DNA of 64,000 bases from Kibdelosporangium persicum (GTDB taxonomy: Bacteria > Actinomycetota > Actinomycetes > Mycobacteriales > Pseudonocardiaceae). The position numbers were made by a program, and so were the translations under genes. This document shows, in pieces, positions 53,091 to 62,250 of this stretch. The notes under the pieces were generated by a model. The model ran no database searches, was not told where the DNA came from, and saw nothing but the letters and a program-made list of their open reading frames with translations. Positions within the stretch are counted from its first letter, which is position 1, and every line of letters begins with the position of its first letter. The stretch is from NCBI RefSeq assembly GCF_013280595.1, contig NZ_JAAATY010000001.1, positions 439,987 through 503,986 of the forward strand. The letters are read 5' to 3'.

Positions 53091-53330
53091 ATGACCACAC
53101 CGCCTCCCGATCCCGATCCGGACCGCACACCCGGACTTGAGCCAGGCGGCGGGGTACGCCCCGGTGACACACCCCCGGACTCGGGCAGCACGTCCGGGCT
53201 GTCGCACCCGCAGCCGATCCCCAGCCGCGCGGTCCCGATCTGGGCGACCGTCCTGATCGGACTGTTCCTGCTGGGCGTGCTCGGCATGGTCATCGCCCAG
53301 ACCGTAGGCCTGATCGACGCCCTGTGGTGA
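53091..53330 (+). CDS. DUF6480-like small membrane protein
   Basis: A 79-residue protein. The N-terminus has PDPDPDRTPGLEPGGGVRPG and DTPPDSGST, the pattern of DUF6480 proteins common in actinomycetes, followed by one transmembrane segment at about residues 49-72 (VPIWATVLIGLFLLGVLGMV). ATG 53091 has CCGGAG just upstream. Function is unknown. It stands between the lipoprotein and the convergent IclR gene. Confidence 0.8.
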   Translation: MTTPPPDPDPDRTPGLEPGGGVRPGDTPPDSGSTSGLSHPQPIPSRAVPIWATVLIGLFLLGVLGMVIAQTVGLIDALW

Positions 53331-53333
53331 GGA

Positions 53334-54104
53334 TCAGTCCCGCGACACCGCACCCAGATCCCGGGACAGGGCGAGCGCCGCGGTGCGGACCGCCGGAGCC
53401 ATCCGCCGGACGTTGAGCCTGCCGGTCCACCCGGAGATTGACAGCGCGGCGACGACCTCGTTGTCGGCGCCTGTCACCGGGCTGGCCGCGCAGACCAGGC
53501 CCGCTTGGGATTCCTCGTAGTCGTACGCGATGCCGGTCGAGCGGATCGTCGCCAGCTCACGGCGCAGCACACCGGGCACCACTTTGGTGCGTTCGGCCAG
53601 CCGTGGCAGGCCGGTACGCATGACGTTCTCGACGACCTCGGGTGACGAGAACGCCAGGATCGCCTTGCCGACTCCGGTGGCGTGCGCGGGCAGTCTGCCG
53701 CCGACCCGGGACGGCAACGCGGGCGCGTCACGGTGGCGCAGGATCTCCACGTAGACGACCTCGGTTCCGTCCAGGACCGCCAGGTGCACGGTCTGACGCG
53801 TGGCGCCGCGGAGATCGGCCATGTACGGCAGCGCGGCGTCGCGGAGCCGGCGTTTGCGTGGCACCAACTCGCCGAGTTCGAACAGGTGCAGTCCGAGCAC
53901 GACCGCGGTGCCCCGCCGTTCCACCATCCCGTGCGCTTCGAGCTCGGTGACCAGCCTGTGCACTGTGGACTTGGCCATGTCCGTGCGCCGGGCGAGTTCC
54001 GATATGCCCAGTTCGCGATCGTCCGGGGTGAAGGCGCCGAGGATCGCGAAGGCCCGGTCGAGCACGCTGCGAGCGTTCAGCTCAGTGGAACGCATGCGTT
54101 GCAT
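53334..54104 (-). CDS. IclR family regulator
   Basis: A 256-residue regulator. The N-terminal winged helix is LGISELARRTDMAKSTVHRL with GMVERRGTAV after it; the C-terminal effector domain has VYVEILRH, LPAHATGVGKAILAF and GLVCAASPV. It is divergent from the 2-oxopentenoate hydratase, acetaldehyde dehydrogenase and aldolase genes and is their likely regulator, responding to an aromatic breakdown product. ATG 54104 is used; ATG 54095 is equally possible. An 18-bp palindrome covers this start region. Confidence 0.88.
   Translation of the reverse strand: MQRMRSTELNARSVLDRAFAILGAFTPDDRELGISELARRTDMAKSTVHRLVTELEAHGMVERRGTAVVLGLHLFELGELVPRKRRLRDAALPYMADLRGATRQTVHLAVLDGTEVVYVEILRHRDAPALPSRVGGRLPAHATGVGKAILAFSSPEVVENVMRTGLPRLAERTKVVPGVLRRELATIRSTGIAYDYEESQAGLVCAASPVTGADNEVVAALSISGWTGRLNVRRMAPAVRTAALALSRDLGAVSRD
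54086..54103. promoter_or_regulatory. Palindrome over the IclR start, candidate operator
   Basis: A perfect 12-bp core AACGCATGCGTT (54089-54100) extends to 16 of 18 matching positions (TG-AACGCATGCGTT-CA). It spans the start codon of the IclR gene and lies about 60 bp from the divergent operon, so a bound IclR dimer could repress itself. Confidence 0.5.
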
Positions 54105-54161
54105 TGTGGCCACCCGGGGCGCAGGGTGCAATCACGAAAGCGCACTCGCTGAGGAGAAAAC

Positions 54162-54954
54162 GTGGCACTGGACGTCCAAGCCGCGGCAGCCACGCTGCTG
54201 CGGGCCTATCGCACCGGCGAGCCGGTCGAACCGTTGGTCACCCTGTTCGACGGGCTCGACGTCGACGGCGCGTACGCCGTCCAGCTCGCCCAGGTCGAGC
54301 AGTGGATCGCCGACGGCGCGGTCGTCAGAGGACACAAGGTCGGCCTGACCTCGGCGGCGATGCGACGCCAGCTCGGGGTGGACCAGCCGGACTTCGGTCA
54401 CCTCACCGACCCGGATGTTCCACACCGAGACCGAGGTCATCGACATCTCGGCGTTCCTCCAGCCACGAGTCGAGCCGGAGATCGGGTTCATCCTCGGCGA
54501 GCCGCTGACCGGTCCTGGCGTGACCGTCGAGGACGTGGCCGCCGCCGTCGACCGGGTGGTGCCCGCGCTGGAGATCATCGACTCCCGGGTGCGTGACTGG
54601 CGGATCTCCATTGTGGACACCATTGCCGACAACGCGTCGTCCGGCGGAGTGGTGCTCGGCGCCACGACCACCGGACTGGCCGGTGTGGACGTTGTGTCGG
54701 CCACCGGAGTCCTCGAGGTGAACGGCGAAGTGGCCGGTACCGGCCCGGGAAGTGCCGTGCTGGGCAATCCGCTCAAGGCGGTGGCGTGGCTGGCGAACGT
54801 CCTCGGTGAACGAGGCGTGGCCCTGGAAGCCGGACATGTCGTCCTGCCGGGCTCGGTCACCGCCGCCGTCCCCGTCGCCGACGGGGACGTGGTCACCGCG
54901 ACGTTCGACGGCCTTGGCCAGGTGACCGCACGGTTCGGGAAGGTGAGCGGCTGA
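54162..54954 (+). pseudogene. mhpD: 2-oxopent-4-enoate hydratase, frameshifted
   Basis: The two halves of one MhpD-type hydratase lie in different frames. The first half (54162 to about 54415) reads from GTG with a GAGGAG ribosome site through GHKVGLTSAAMRRQLGV and GHLTDPD. The second (from about 54415 to 54954) continues with MFHTETEVIDISAFLQPRVE, EPEIGFILGEPL and IVDTIADNASSGGVVLGA. The join at about 54413 needs a +1 shift, as a 2-nt loss or 1-nt gain would cause. Known MhpD adds water to 2-hydroxypenta-2,4-dienoate to give 4-hydroxy-2-oxovalerate. A sequencing error is an equally likely cause, since the downstream genes are intact. Confidence 0.85.
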
Positions 54955-55850
54955 TGGGACAGCTGGCGGCGGCCATCGTCGGGCCCGGCAACATCGGCAC
55001 GGACCTGCTGGCCAAGCTGCGCCGCAGCGAGGCCGTGGACGTGCGCTACCTGATCGGGGTGGACCCGGCGTCGGACGGGCTGGCCCGGGCCGCCGCCCTC
55101 GGCATCCGCACGAGCGCGCAGGGCGTGCCCTGGCTGCTGGAGCAGAACGAACTCCCGGACATCGTCTTCGAGGCCACGAGCGCGAAAGCCCATGCGGCCA
55201 ACGCCGTTCGCTACGCCGAGGCCGGTATCCAGGCCATCGACCTGACGCCCGCCGCCGTGGGCCCGTTCGTCTGCCCGCCGGTGAACCTGCACGAGCACCT
55301 GAGCGCGCCGAACCTGAACATGATCACGTGTGGTGGCCAGGCGACCATCCCGATCGTGCACGCGGTGTCCCGGGTGACACCGGTGCCGTACGCGGAGATC
55401 GTCGCGTCGATCGCCTCGCGTTCCGCGGGCCCCGGGACCAGGGCGAACATCGACGAGTTCACCGAGACCACGGCACGGGCCATCGAGCAGGTCGGCGGGG
55501 CGGGCCGCGGCAAGGCCGTGATCATCCTCAACCCAGCGACCCCACCGATGATCATGCGGGACACCGTGTTCTGCGCGGTGTCACCGGACATCGACCGCGA
55601 CGCGGTCACCGAGTCCATCCATCAGATGGTCGCGGAGGTCCAGCGCTACGTGCCGGGCTACACACTGCGCGCTGATCCGCAGTACGACGACCCCCGCGAC
55701 GACTGGGACGGCAACGCCCGGGTCGGGGTGTTCCTCGAAGTCCGCGGCAACGGCGACTACCTGCCGGAATGGGCAGGCAACCTGGACATCATGACCGCCG
55801 CGGCCGCCCGCGTCGGCGACCTCGTCGCGACCGGGGCGGTGACACGATGA
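54954..55850 (+). CDS. mhpF: Acetaldehyde dehydrogenase (acylating)
   Basis: A 298-residue MhpF/BphJ-type enzyme. The NAD fold is [17 protein letters not shown], the catalytic Cys lies in [13 protein letters not shown], and [18 protein letters not shown] is a conserved block. It oxidises acetaldehyde, channelled from the aldolase, to acetyl-CoA. It overlaps the hydratase stop by one base, and its own stop overlaps the aldolase start, as expected for an operon with a physical enzyme complex. Confidence 0.95.
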   Translation: MGQLAAAIVGPGNIGTDLLAKLRRSEAVDVRYLIGVDPASDGLARAAALGIRTSAQGVPWLLEQNELPDIVFEATSAKAHAANAVRYAEAGIQAIDLTPAAVGPFVCPPVNLHEHLSAPNLNMITCGGQATIPIVHAVSRVTPVPYAEIVASIASRSAGPGTRANIDEFTETTARAIEQVGGAGRGKAVIILNPATPPMIMRDTVFCAVSPDIDRDAVTESIHQMVAEVQRYVPGYTLRADPQYDDPRDDWDGNARVGVFLEVRGNGDYLPEWAGNLDIMTAAAARVGDLVATGAVTR

Positions 55851-56863
55851 AGGCCGAGATCAGGCTGACGGACACGACACTGCGCGACGGCAGTCACGCG
55901 ATGTCCCACCGTTTCACCGAAAAGCAAGTGCGGTCGGTCGTCGGCGCGCTGGACGCCGCGGGAGTCCAGGTCATCGAGGTGACCCACGGCGACGGACTCG
56001 GCGGTTCGACCTTCAACTACGGCTTCTCCGCGGTCGACGAGATCAAACTCGTCGCGGCGGCGGCCGAAACCGCGCGGCAGGCACGAATCGCCGTGCTGTT
56101 GCTGCCGGGCCTCGGCACCGTGCACGATCTGCGCCAGGCGTACGACGCCGGCGCCAGGGTGGCCCGGATCGCCACGCACTGCACCGAAGCCGACGTGTCG
56201 ATCCAGCATTTCGGCGCGGCACGCGACCTCGGCATGGAGACCGTGGGCTTTCTGATGCTGTCGCACATGATCGAGCCGGACGATCTGGCCAAGCAGGCAC
56301 GCGTCATGGCCGACGCGGGCTGTCAGTGCGTCTACGTCGTCGACTCCGCGGGTGCGTTGGTGCCCGACGACGTCACGGCGAGGGTTCGGGCGTTGATCGA
56401 CTCGCTGGGCGGCGACGCCGAGGTCGGCATCCACGCCCACCAGAACCTGAGCCTCGGCGTGGCGAACTCCTTGGCCGCATGGCAAGCAGGCGCCAGGCAG
56501 GTCGACGGCACACTGTGTGCGTTGGGTGCGGGCGCGGGCAACGCCCCGACCGAAGTCCTGGCCGCGGTGTTCGACAAGCTCGGCGTCTACACAGGACTGG
56601 ACGTTCCGGCATTGCTTGCCGCGGCGGAGGAAATCGTGCTCCCGTTCGTCGCCCGCCGCCCATGGGCCGGCCGGAACGCGATCGTCCAGGGCTACGCCGG
56701 TGTGTACTCGTCGTTCCTCCTGCACGCCGAGCGCGCCGCGGAACGCTATGGCGTACCGGCACACGAGATCCTCCGACGGGTCGGAGAGGCCCGCTACGTC
56801 GGCGGTCAGGAAGACCTGATCATCGACATCGCCATCGATCTGGCGAAGGAAACGGCCGCCTAA
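55847..56863 (+). CDS. mhpE: 4-hydroxy-2-oxovalerate aldolase
   Basis: A 338-residue MhpE/BphI-type aldolase. [18 protein letters not shown] at the N-terminus binds the metal and substrate; [19 protein letters not shown] and [16 protein letters not shown] (metal-binding histidines) follow. It cleaves 4-hydroxy-2-oxovalerate to pyruvate and acetaldehyde and forms a complex with MhpF. ATG 55847 overlaps the preceding stop. With its neighbours it is the lower meta-cleavage pathway of catechol-type aromatics or steroids; the ring-cleaving genes are not in the window. Confidence 0.95.
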   Translation: MKAEIRLTDTTLRDGSHAMSHRFTEKQVRSVVGALDAAGVQVIEVTHGDGLGGSTFNYGFSAVDEIKLVAAAAETARQARIAVLLLPGLGTVHDLRQAYDAGARVARIATHCTEADVSIQHFGAARDLGMETVGFLMLSHMIEPDDLAKQARVMADAGCQCVYVVDSAGALVPDDVTARVRALIDSLGGDAEVGIHAHQNLSLGVANSLAAWQAGARQVDGTLCALGAGAGNAPTEVLAAVFDKLGVYTGLDVPALLAAAEEIVLPFVARRPWAGRNAIVQGYAGVYSSFLLHAERAAERYGVPAHEILRRVGEARYVGGQEDLIIDIAIDLAKETAA

Positions 56864-56876
56864 CTCATGCGCGGAA

Positions 56877-56910
56877 GTGGTCGTCGCGGCCAGTCGGCCG
56901 CGACGACCAC
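56877..56910. terminator. Bidirectional terminator
   Basis: Perfect 15-bp arms (GTGGTCGTCGCGGCC, 56877-56891, and its inverse at 56896-56910) with an AGTC loop lie between the convergent aldolase and GH2-type genes. Confidence 0.9.
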
Positions 56911-56921
56911 CGCCGGCTACT

Positions 56922-59663
56922 TCACGGCGTCCACGGAGCAGTCGACCGCCAGCTGACATCGGCGGCGTACGACGAAGGGTTGTCGTACGTGTGCGCGCCG
57001 CCGCTGGAGGCGACCCACACCTCGGCGTTGTAGTGCCGGACGTTCGTGCCCAGCTCGTTGATCGACGCCAACCGCACGGTGTCGGACGAGGACCCGGGCT
57101 GGGCGCAGAACGTCGCGTCCCGGCGATACAGATCCGAGTTCTCCAGCGGGCTCAACCGGACGCGGAACGCCTGGTGCCGCAGGTACTGGCCGGGCAGATT
57201 GCGGGCCTCCAGCGAATAGCAGGACGAATCCGCCAGCCCTGGCCGGACGACGAACGACGCGTCGGCCTTCAGCAACGGCTCACTGCCGCTGGTGACCACG
57301 TCCGTCCGGGCCAGGCCGTCCTGGTGCCGCAGATACCGGTCGGTGAAGCCCGGTGTGGTCACCTGGAACGACCGGACCGTGTTCACGGGCAGCGAGGCCC
57401 CGCTGCGCCACCACGGGATCGTCGCCGCCCAGGTGGTGTCCGCGGCGAAGTTCGCCGCGGTGTCCCACGGATTCGGCCCACCCGATCTGGCCAGGTAGAC
57501 GACTTCGCCGTAGTGCCGGATGAACGAGCCTGGTGTGTCGTGGGACTCCAGGGCCGTCGCGCCGAGACCGGGCCGGGCGCAGAACGTGGCATTGCCCGCG
57601 AACGCGGCCGAACCGTCGTTCGGGTCCTTGCGGATGACCGAGTTGGCGTGCCGCAGGTACTCGCCGGGGAAGTTGCGCGACTCGAACGACAGGCAGGACG
57701 CGTTCGCCAGGCCGGGACGTGCCCAGAAGGTGCTGTCCAGCCTCAGCACGTCCGCGCTGCCGCTGTTGACGATGTCGGTCCTGGTCACGCCGTTCTGGTG
57801 GCGCAGGTACCGGTCGGTGAAACCGGGCGTGGTGACCTTCAGCGAGACCAGATCGCCCCGGCCGACCTCGGTCCCGGTGGCCCGCGCCAGCACCTCCAGG
57901 TTGACCTGGCGCACCCGGGACTCGGTCATCTTCAGAATCCGGCGGTCGTAGGTGTAGAACCCGTTGACCTCGTTCTCCACGTCGTACGGTTCCGTGTAGA
58001 CCGAGCCGGACAGGCCACGGGTCTGCACGAACCTGCCGACCTCCCTGGTGATCTCCACATACCGGTTGGTCAACGACGTCTCGTCCGGATACAGCTCGCC
58101 GTACGCGAATCCCGCGCCTGGCTGCCATTCGTGCCCGACGACGCGACGCCCGAGACCGCCGTACTCACCGAGCACCGCGACTCTGGTCGCGCTCGGCAGC
58201 CTGGTGCCGCTGGACATCTGGTAGGCGTGGTCGTCCACCACGTCGCCGTTGGTCGGCTCCGGATCGGAGACACAGCAGTTCGAGCCGGAGTTGTGGTTGA
58301 TCAGTCTCGTGTTGTCGATGCCCCGGACCAGGTCGACGATCCGCTGGTTGTCGTACTCGCCCCAGCCCTCGTTGAACGGCACCCACTGCACGATCGACGT
58401 GATGCCCTTGAGCTGGTCGATCATCCGGCGGAGCTCGGCCTCGTAGTTGACGTGGCTGCGTGCCGGGGTGTCGTCGACGGCGTCCAGCGAGGGCATGTCC
58501 TGCCAGACCATCAGGCCGAGCCGGTCCGCCCAGTAGAACCACCGGGCCGGTTCGACCTTGATGTGCTTGCGGACCATGTTGAAGCCCAGGGCCTTCTGGC
58601 GCTCCAGGTCGAACCGCAGCGCCGCGTCGGTCGGCGCGGTGTAGATGCCGTCCGGCCAGTAGCCCTGGTCCAGCGTGCCGAGCTGGAACACGAACTTCCC
58701 GTTCAGCAACGGCCTGAGCACGCCGCCGACCACGGCCTTGCCCAGCGACCGCATGCCGAAGTACCCGGTGACCACGTCGCCGCCGTTGATCATGGTCACC
58801 CGCAGGTCGTAGAGGAACGGGTCGTCAGGCGACCACAAGCGGGCGTTCGGCACCGGAATCCGGATGGACGAACCGGTGTTGCCGGTCGCGCTCCCGACGA
58901 CCGCGCCGCCGCTGAGCACCTCGGCCCGCACCTGTCCGGCGGAGCCCTGCACGACCAGGTCGAGGGCGCCCGCCGGGACGTTCGGTGTGGTGTCCAGACG
59001 CGTGATGTGGCTGGCGTTCACCGGTTCCAGCCACACCGTCTGCCAGATACCGGACGCCGCCGTGTAGAAGATCCCGCTCGGGCTGCGGCGCTGCTTGCCG
59101 ATCGGGAACGTGCTGCCGTCCACCGGCGAGAACACGCCGACGACGATCTCGTTGGCACCGGCCCGCAGCGCGTTGGTGATGTCGAACGAGAACGCGTCGA
59201 AACCGCCGGTGTGCGTGCCGATCTGGGTGCCGTTCACCCAGACCCGCGTCTCCCACGTGACCGCGCCGAAGTTCAGCTTCACCCGGCGGCCGTTCCAGGT
59301 GGACGGAACGGTGAACGTCCTGCGGTAGAACATGTTGTCCTCGTGCCGCATGATCCCGGACAACGCCGACTCGATCGGGTACGGCACCAGCACGCCTTCC
59401 GGCAGCGTCCGGCCGATCGGCGGGGTGTTGAGGTTGGGCGCGCCCTCGAACTCCCAGACGCCGTTGAGGTTCAGCCAGTCCGAGCGGACCAGTTGCGGCC
59501 GGGGGTAGTCCGGCAGCGCGTTGGTGGGGGAGACCTGGCTGGTCCACGGGGTGGTCAGCGGTGGTGTCTTCGGCACCCACGTGGCCGCGGCGGCCGCTGG
59601 TGCGGTGACCAGAGTGGCCGCGAGCAGTAAGCCCGTGAGCGCACCGATGATCGATCTGGACAT
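56922..59663 (-). CDS. Secreted GH2-type glycosidase with two AbfB domains
   Basis: A 913-residue exported enzyme. The signal peptide is about residues 1-27 (IIGALTGLLLAATLVTAPAA). The GH2 sugar-binding, immunoglobulin-like and TIM-barrel parts follow; the acid/base Glu lies in WVPFNEGWGEYD and the likely nucleophile Glu in VAVLGEYGGLG. The C-terminal third has two AbfB (CBM42-like, arabinose-binding) domains, each with an RSFQVTTPGFTDRYLRH-type start. ATG 59663 is preceded by GGAG; a longer frame to 59708 would spoil the signal peptide. With the two following enzymes, a role in arabinose-containing plant polysaccharide breakdown is inferred. Confidence 0.88.
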   Translation of the reverse strand: MSRSIIGALTGLLLAATLVTAPAAAAATWVPKTPPLTTPWTSQVSPTNALPDYPRPQLVRSDWLNLNGVWEFEGAPNLNTPPIGRTLPEGVLVPYPIESALSGIMRHEDNMFYRRTFTVPSTWNGRRVKLNFGAVTWETRVWVNGTQIGTHTGGFDAFSFDITNALRAGANEIVVGVFSPVDGSTFPIGKQRRSPSGIFYTAASGIWQTVWLEPVNASHITRLDTTPNVPAGALDLVVQGSAGQVRAEVLSGGAVVGSATGNTGSSIRIPVPNARLWSPDDPFLYDLRVTMINGGDVVTGYFGMRSLGKAVVGGVLRPLLNGKFVFQLGTLDQGYWPDGIYTAPTDAALRFDLERQKALGFNMVRKHIKVEPARWFYWADRLGLMVWQDMPSLDAVDDTPARSHVNYEAELRRMIDQLKGITSIVQWVPFNEGWGEYDNQRIVDLVRGIDNTRLINHNSGSNCCVSDPEPTNGDVVDDHAYQMSSGTRLPSATRVAVLGEYGGLGRRVVGHEWQPGAGFAYGELYPDETSLTNRYVEITREVGRFVQTRGLSGSVYTEPYDVENEVNGFYTYDRRILKMTESRVRQVNLEVLARATGTEVGRGDLVSLKVTTPGFTDRYLRHQNGVTRTDIVNSGSADVLRLDSTFWARPGLANASCLSFESRNFPGEYLRHANSVIRKDPNDGSAAFAGNATFCARPGLGATALESHDTPGSFIRHYGEVVYLARSGGPNPWDTAANFAADTTWAATIPWWRSGASLPVNTVRSFQVTTPGFTDRYLRHQDGLARTDVVTSGSEPLLKADASFVVRPGLADSSCYSLEARNLPGQYLRHQAFRVRLSPLENSDLYRRDATFCAQPGSSSDTVRLASINELGTNVRHYNAEVWVASSGGAHTYDNPSSYAADVSWRSTAPWTP

Positions 59664-59679
59664 TGACTCACTCCAGGGG

Positions 59680-61455
59680 TTATCCGTAGGTGACTGCGCC
59701 GAGGCCACTGGCCTGGGTACGCCAGTCGAGCTGGTTGGGCGAGCCCCCTGCCCAGCGCTGGCCGATCCGGTTGAGCGGGTCGCGGTCCGCCGCCCAGATC
59801 GAATTCGACTGCCGGGTCAGGAAGGGCCGGTGGCCGAGCTCGGCCAGATACCTGACGAAGATGCCTTTGAACTGCTTCTGGTTGTCGTCACACGAGTTCT
59901 GCCCGATGTCGCAGGACTCGGTCAGGACGCCGTCGCGGGTCAGCCCGGTCAGTGCCGAGTCCGCGAGCCGCCTCGCCGCGTCGAGGAATCTCGTCTCGCC
60001 GGTGGCCCGCCAGACTTCGTGCATCCCACCGATCGCCAGGCCCTGGTTGTACGTCCAGACCGTCTGGCCGTTGTTGCGGCAGTCCTGGGTCAGGCCGTCG
60101 TTGACCAGACCGGCGGAGTTGATCATTCCGCTGGCCAGGTACCAGTTCGCGGCCGTGCGGGCTCGTTGCGACCACACGGAATCGCCCGTGGTCCGCCGGT
60201 GCACGGCCGCGGTGAGCCGAAGATAGAGCCCGCTGGTGACGGCGTTCTTGTAGGTCCGTTCGCGGCTCCACCACACCCCGCCGCCACAGGTGGCCGGGTC
60301 CCAGTACTGGTGGAGGTATCCGGCGATCGTGGTGGCCATGCTCAGGTAGCGGGGATCGCCGGTGCGGTCGTACGCCGCGATCCAGGCAAGTCCCCACCAG
60401 CCCGCGTCGTCGACGGCACGGCTGATGAAGTTGCCCTCGATCGGGTCGGTGCCGCGCTGCCCGGCCGGGAACGTGCCGCGGTTGACGTCGAACGTGCGGG
60501 CGATCACCCAGTCGTACTGCCGGTCGCCCGTGTCGATCAGCGCGGTCAGAGTCGCGGCCGAGTTCCACCAGCTGCTCGGCCACCAGCCGGTGTAGGGATC
60601 GTACGAGTACATCAACGCGTCCGCGGCGGCGTGCGCCCGGCTCTGGACGGGACGGGCCCAGGCCGTGCAGCTACCTTCGGCGTGGCCGGCTTCCCGGCCG
60701 CACGCCCGCACCGCACCGCCGTAGTGACGGCCGCGCGGGTCCCGTGTCGCGAACATCGTCGTCCTGGTGGTGTTCGCGCCGGGCGCGATCGAGGTCCGGC
60801 CCAGTGACGACCCACCGGGCCAGCTCGCCCCGCCGTCCCAGGAGCGGTCCAGCCAGACCTCGTCGCCTTGACCGCCTGTTTCGATGCTGCCCCAGGCCAT
60901 TCCGTTCTGGTCGGTGTGCAACCGGACGGTCCGGCCGTAGATCGTGGTCGACGGAACCGGCTGCGTGGGGCTGACCGCTTGTGCGGGGTCTGTCCGGTCA
61001 CACTTGACGTCGCACACGACCGGGTAGATCCAGTCGGTGCACGCCACTCCACGGGCATCGCCGCACGCGCGGATCAGCCCACGCCGGTGCGCACGGGGAT
61101 CGGAGATGTTGTACATCAGCGTCCGGGTGCCGGTCCACGTCCCGGGAATGCTCGCCTTGCCCAGCAACCCTTCCCAGGTGGTGCCGCCGTCCCAGGAGCG
61201 GTCCAGCCAGACGGCGTCACCGGTCACGCCGTTGTCGATGCTGCCCCACGCCATGCCGTCCGCGTCGGACACGTGCAGGACCAGGCGTCTGCCGTTGATG
61301 TTCTTCTCCGGCACGGGGAACGTCTCCTGCTTGGCCCGTGACGGGTCAAGCGTGTCGCACGCCAGGAAACACACCGCCGCGGCAGGCGTCACCGAAACCG
61401 GCGTGACCGTCTCGGTGGCGAGGAGGGCGACGGCGAGAACCGCTGCCCGGATCAC
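59680..61455 (-). CDS. Secreted GH76-type glycosidase
   Basis: A 591-residue exported protein. The signal peptide is about residues 1-27. Two related N-terminal modules (about residues 38-155 and 165-275), each with a WGSI-type core and GDxVWLDRSWDGG, precede a helical (alpha/alpha)6 domain of the GH76 type at about 285-560. The adjacent catalytic aspartates are in AVDDAGWWGLAWIAAYD. GH76 enzymes cleave alpha-1,6-mannans. GTG 61455 overlaps the stop of the preceding gene (4 bp), and the GH2-type gene follows after 16 bp, so the three glycosidases form an operon. The N-terminal modules are not ones I can name with confidence. Confidence 0.85.
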   Translation of the reverse strand: MIRAAVLAVALLATETVTPVSVTPAAAVCFLACDTLDPSRAKQETFPVPEKNINGRRLVLHVSDADGMAWGSIDNGVTGDAVWLDRSWDGGTTWEGLLGKASIPGTWTGTRTLMYNISDPRAHRRGLIRACGDARGVACTDWIYPVVCDVKCDRTDPAQAVSPTQPVPSTTIYGRTVRLHTDQNGMAWGSIETGGQGDEVWLDRSWDGGASWPGGSSLGRTSIAPGANTTRTTMFATRDPRGRHYGGAVRACGREAGHAEGSCTAWARPVQSRAHAAADALMYSYDPYTGWWPSSWWNSAATLTALIDTGDRQYDWVIARTFDVNRGTFPAGQRGTDPIEGNFISRAVDDAGWWGLAWIAAYDRTGDPRYLSMATTIAGYLHQYWDPATCGGGVWWSRERTYKNAVTSGLYLRLTAAVHRRTTGDSVWSQRARTAANWYLASGMINSAGLVNDGLTQDCRNNGQTVWTYNQGLAIGGMHEVWRATGETRFLDAARRLADSALTGLTRDGVLTESCDIGQNSCDDNQKQFKGIFVRYLAELGHRPFLTRQSNSIWAADRDPLNRIGQRWAGGSPNQLDWRTQASGLGAVTYG

Positions 61456-62250
61456 AACAGGCGCCAGAGGTGATCGGCGGTGCCGTTGTCATCGAACTGG
61501 ACGACTTGTGCGGAGTCGTCGTACGACATCAGATCGACGCCGAGAACCTTGCCGGAGTGGGCGTTCTGCAGTCGCCACAAGTTGTCCGAGTCCGCCCGGA
61601 ACCGCCACAGGTGATCGGCCGTCCCGTTGTCCGCGAACTGCACGGCGTGCGCCGAGTTCGCGGTCGACATGTCCTGAATCCCGAGGACCTTGCCGGAGTG
61701 TTCGTTGCGAATCCGGAAGTAGCCGTTCGCGTCGGGCAGGAACCGCCAGTCGTGATCGGCCGTGCCGTTGTCGGCGAACTGGACCACCCTGGCCGAGTCC
61801 GCTGTGGACATCTGATCGACACCGAGAACCTTGGTGGAGTTGAGGTTCTGGATTCGCACGATCCCTTCCGGCATGATCCGCCAGAGGTGGTCGGCTGTTC
61901 CGTTGTCGTCGTACTGCACCACACGGGCGGAGTTCGCGGTCGACATGTCCTGAACACCGAGAACCTTCCCGGAGTGGACGTTCTTCAGGCGGAACCAGCC
62001 GTCGCCGTTGTCCACCACCTGCCAGCGATGATCGGCCGTGCCGTTGTCGGCGTACTGGACGACCTGTGCCGAGTTGGCGGTGGACATCCCGTCGACACCG
62101 AGAACCTTGCCCGACTGCTCGTTGCGAACCTTGACCTGACCGTTGCCCACGTCCACGATCCGCCACAGGTGACCAGGGGAGAACTGGACGACCCGGGACG
62201 TGCCCTCGACGGCCAGTTCCCTGACACTGTGCTTGTTCTGGATCCGGCAC
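61452..62250 (-). repeat. Six ricin-like repeats (five close, one diverged)
   Basis: The 3' part of the GH127-type gene encodes six units of about 43-47 residues, each with SGKVLGV, a DMSTANSA-type segment, VVQ and DNGTADHLW. The unit nearest the catalytic domain is diverged (SVRELAVEGTSRVVQ). DNA units of about 135 bp are alike too, so recent duplication and possible copy-number change are likely. Confidence 0.9.

Noticed and set aside
61452-62250. CRISPR-like or tandem non-coding repeats
   Set aside because: The units are about 135 bp, lie in frame and encode ricin-like lectin repeats; no spacers exist.
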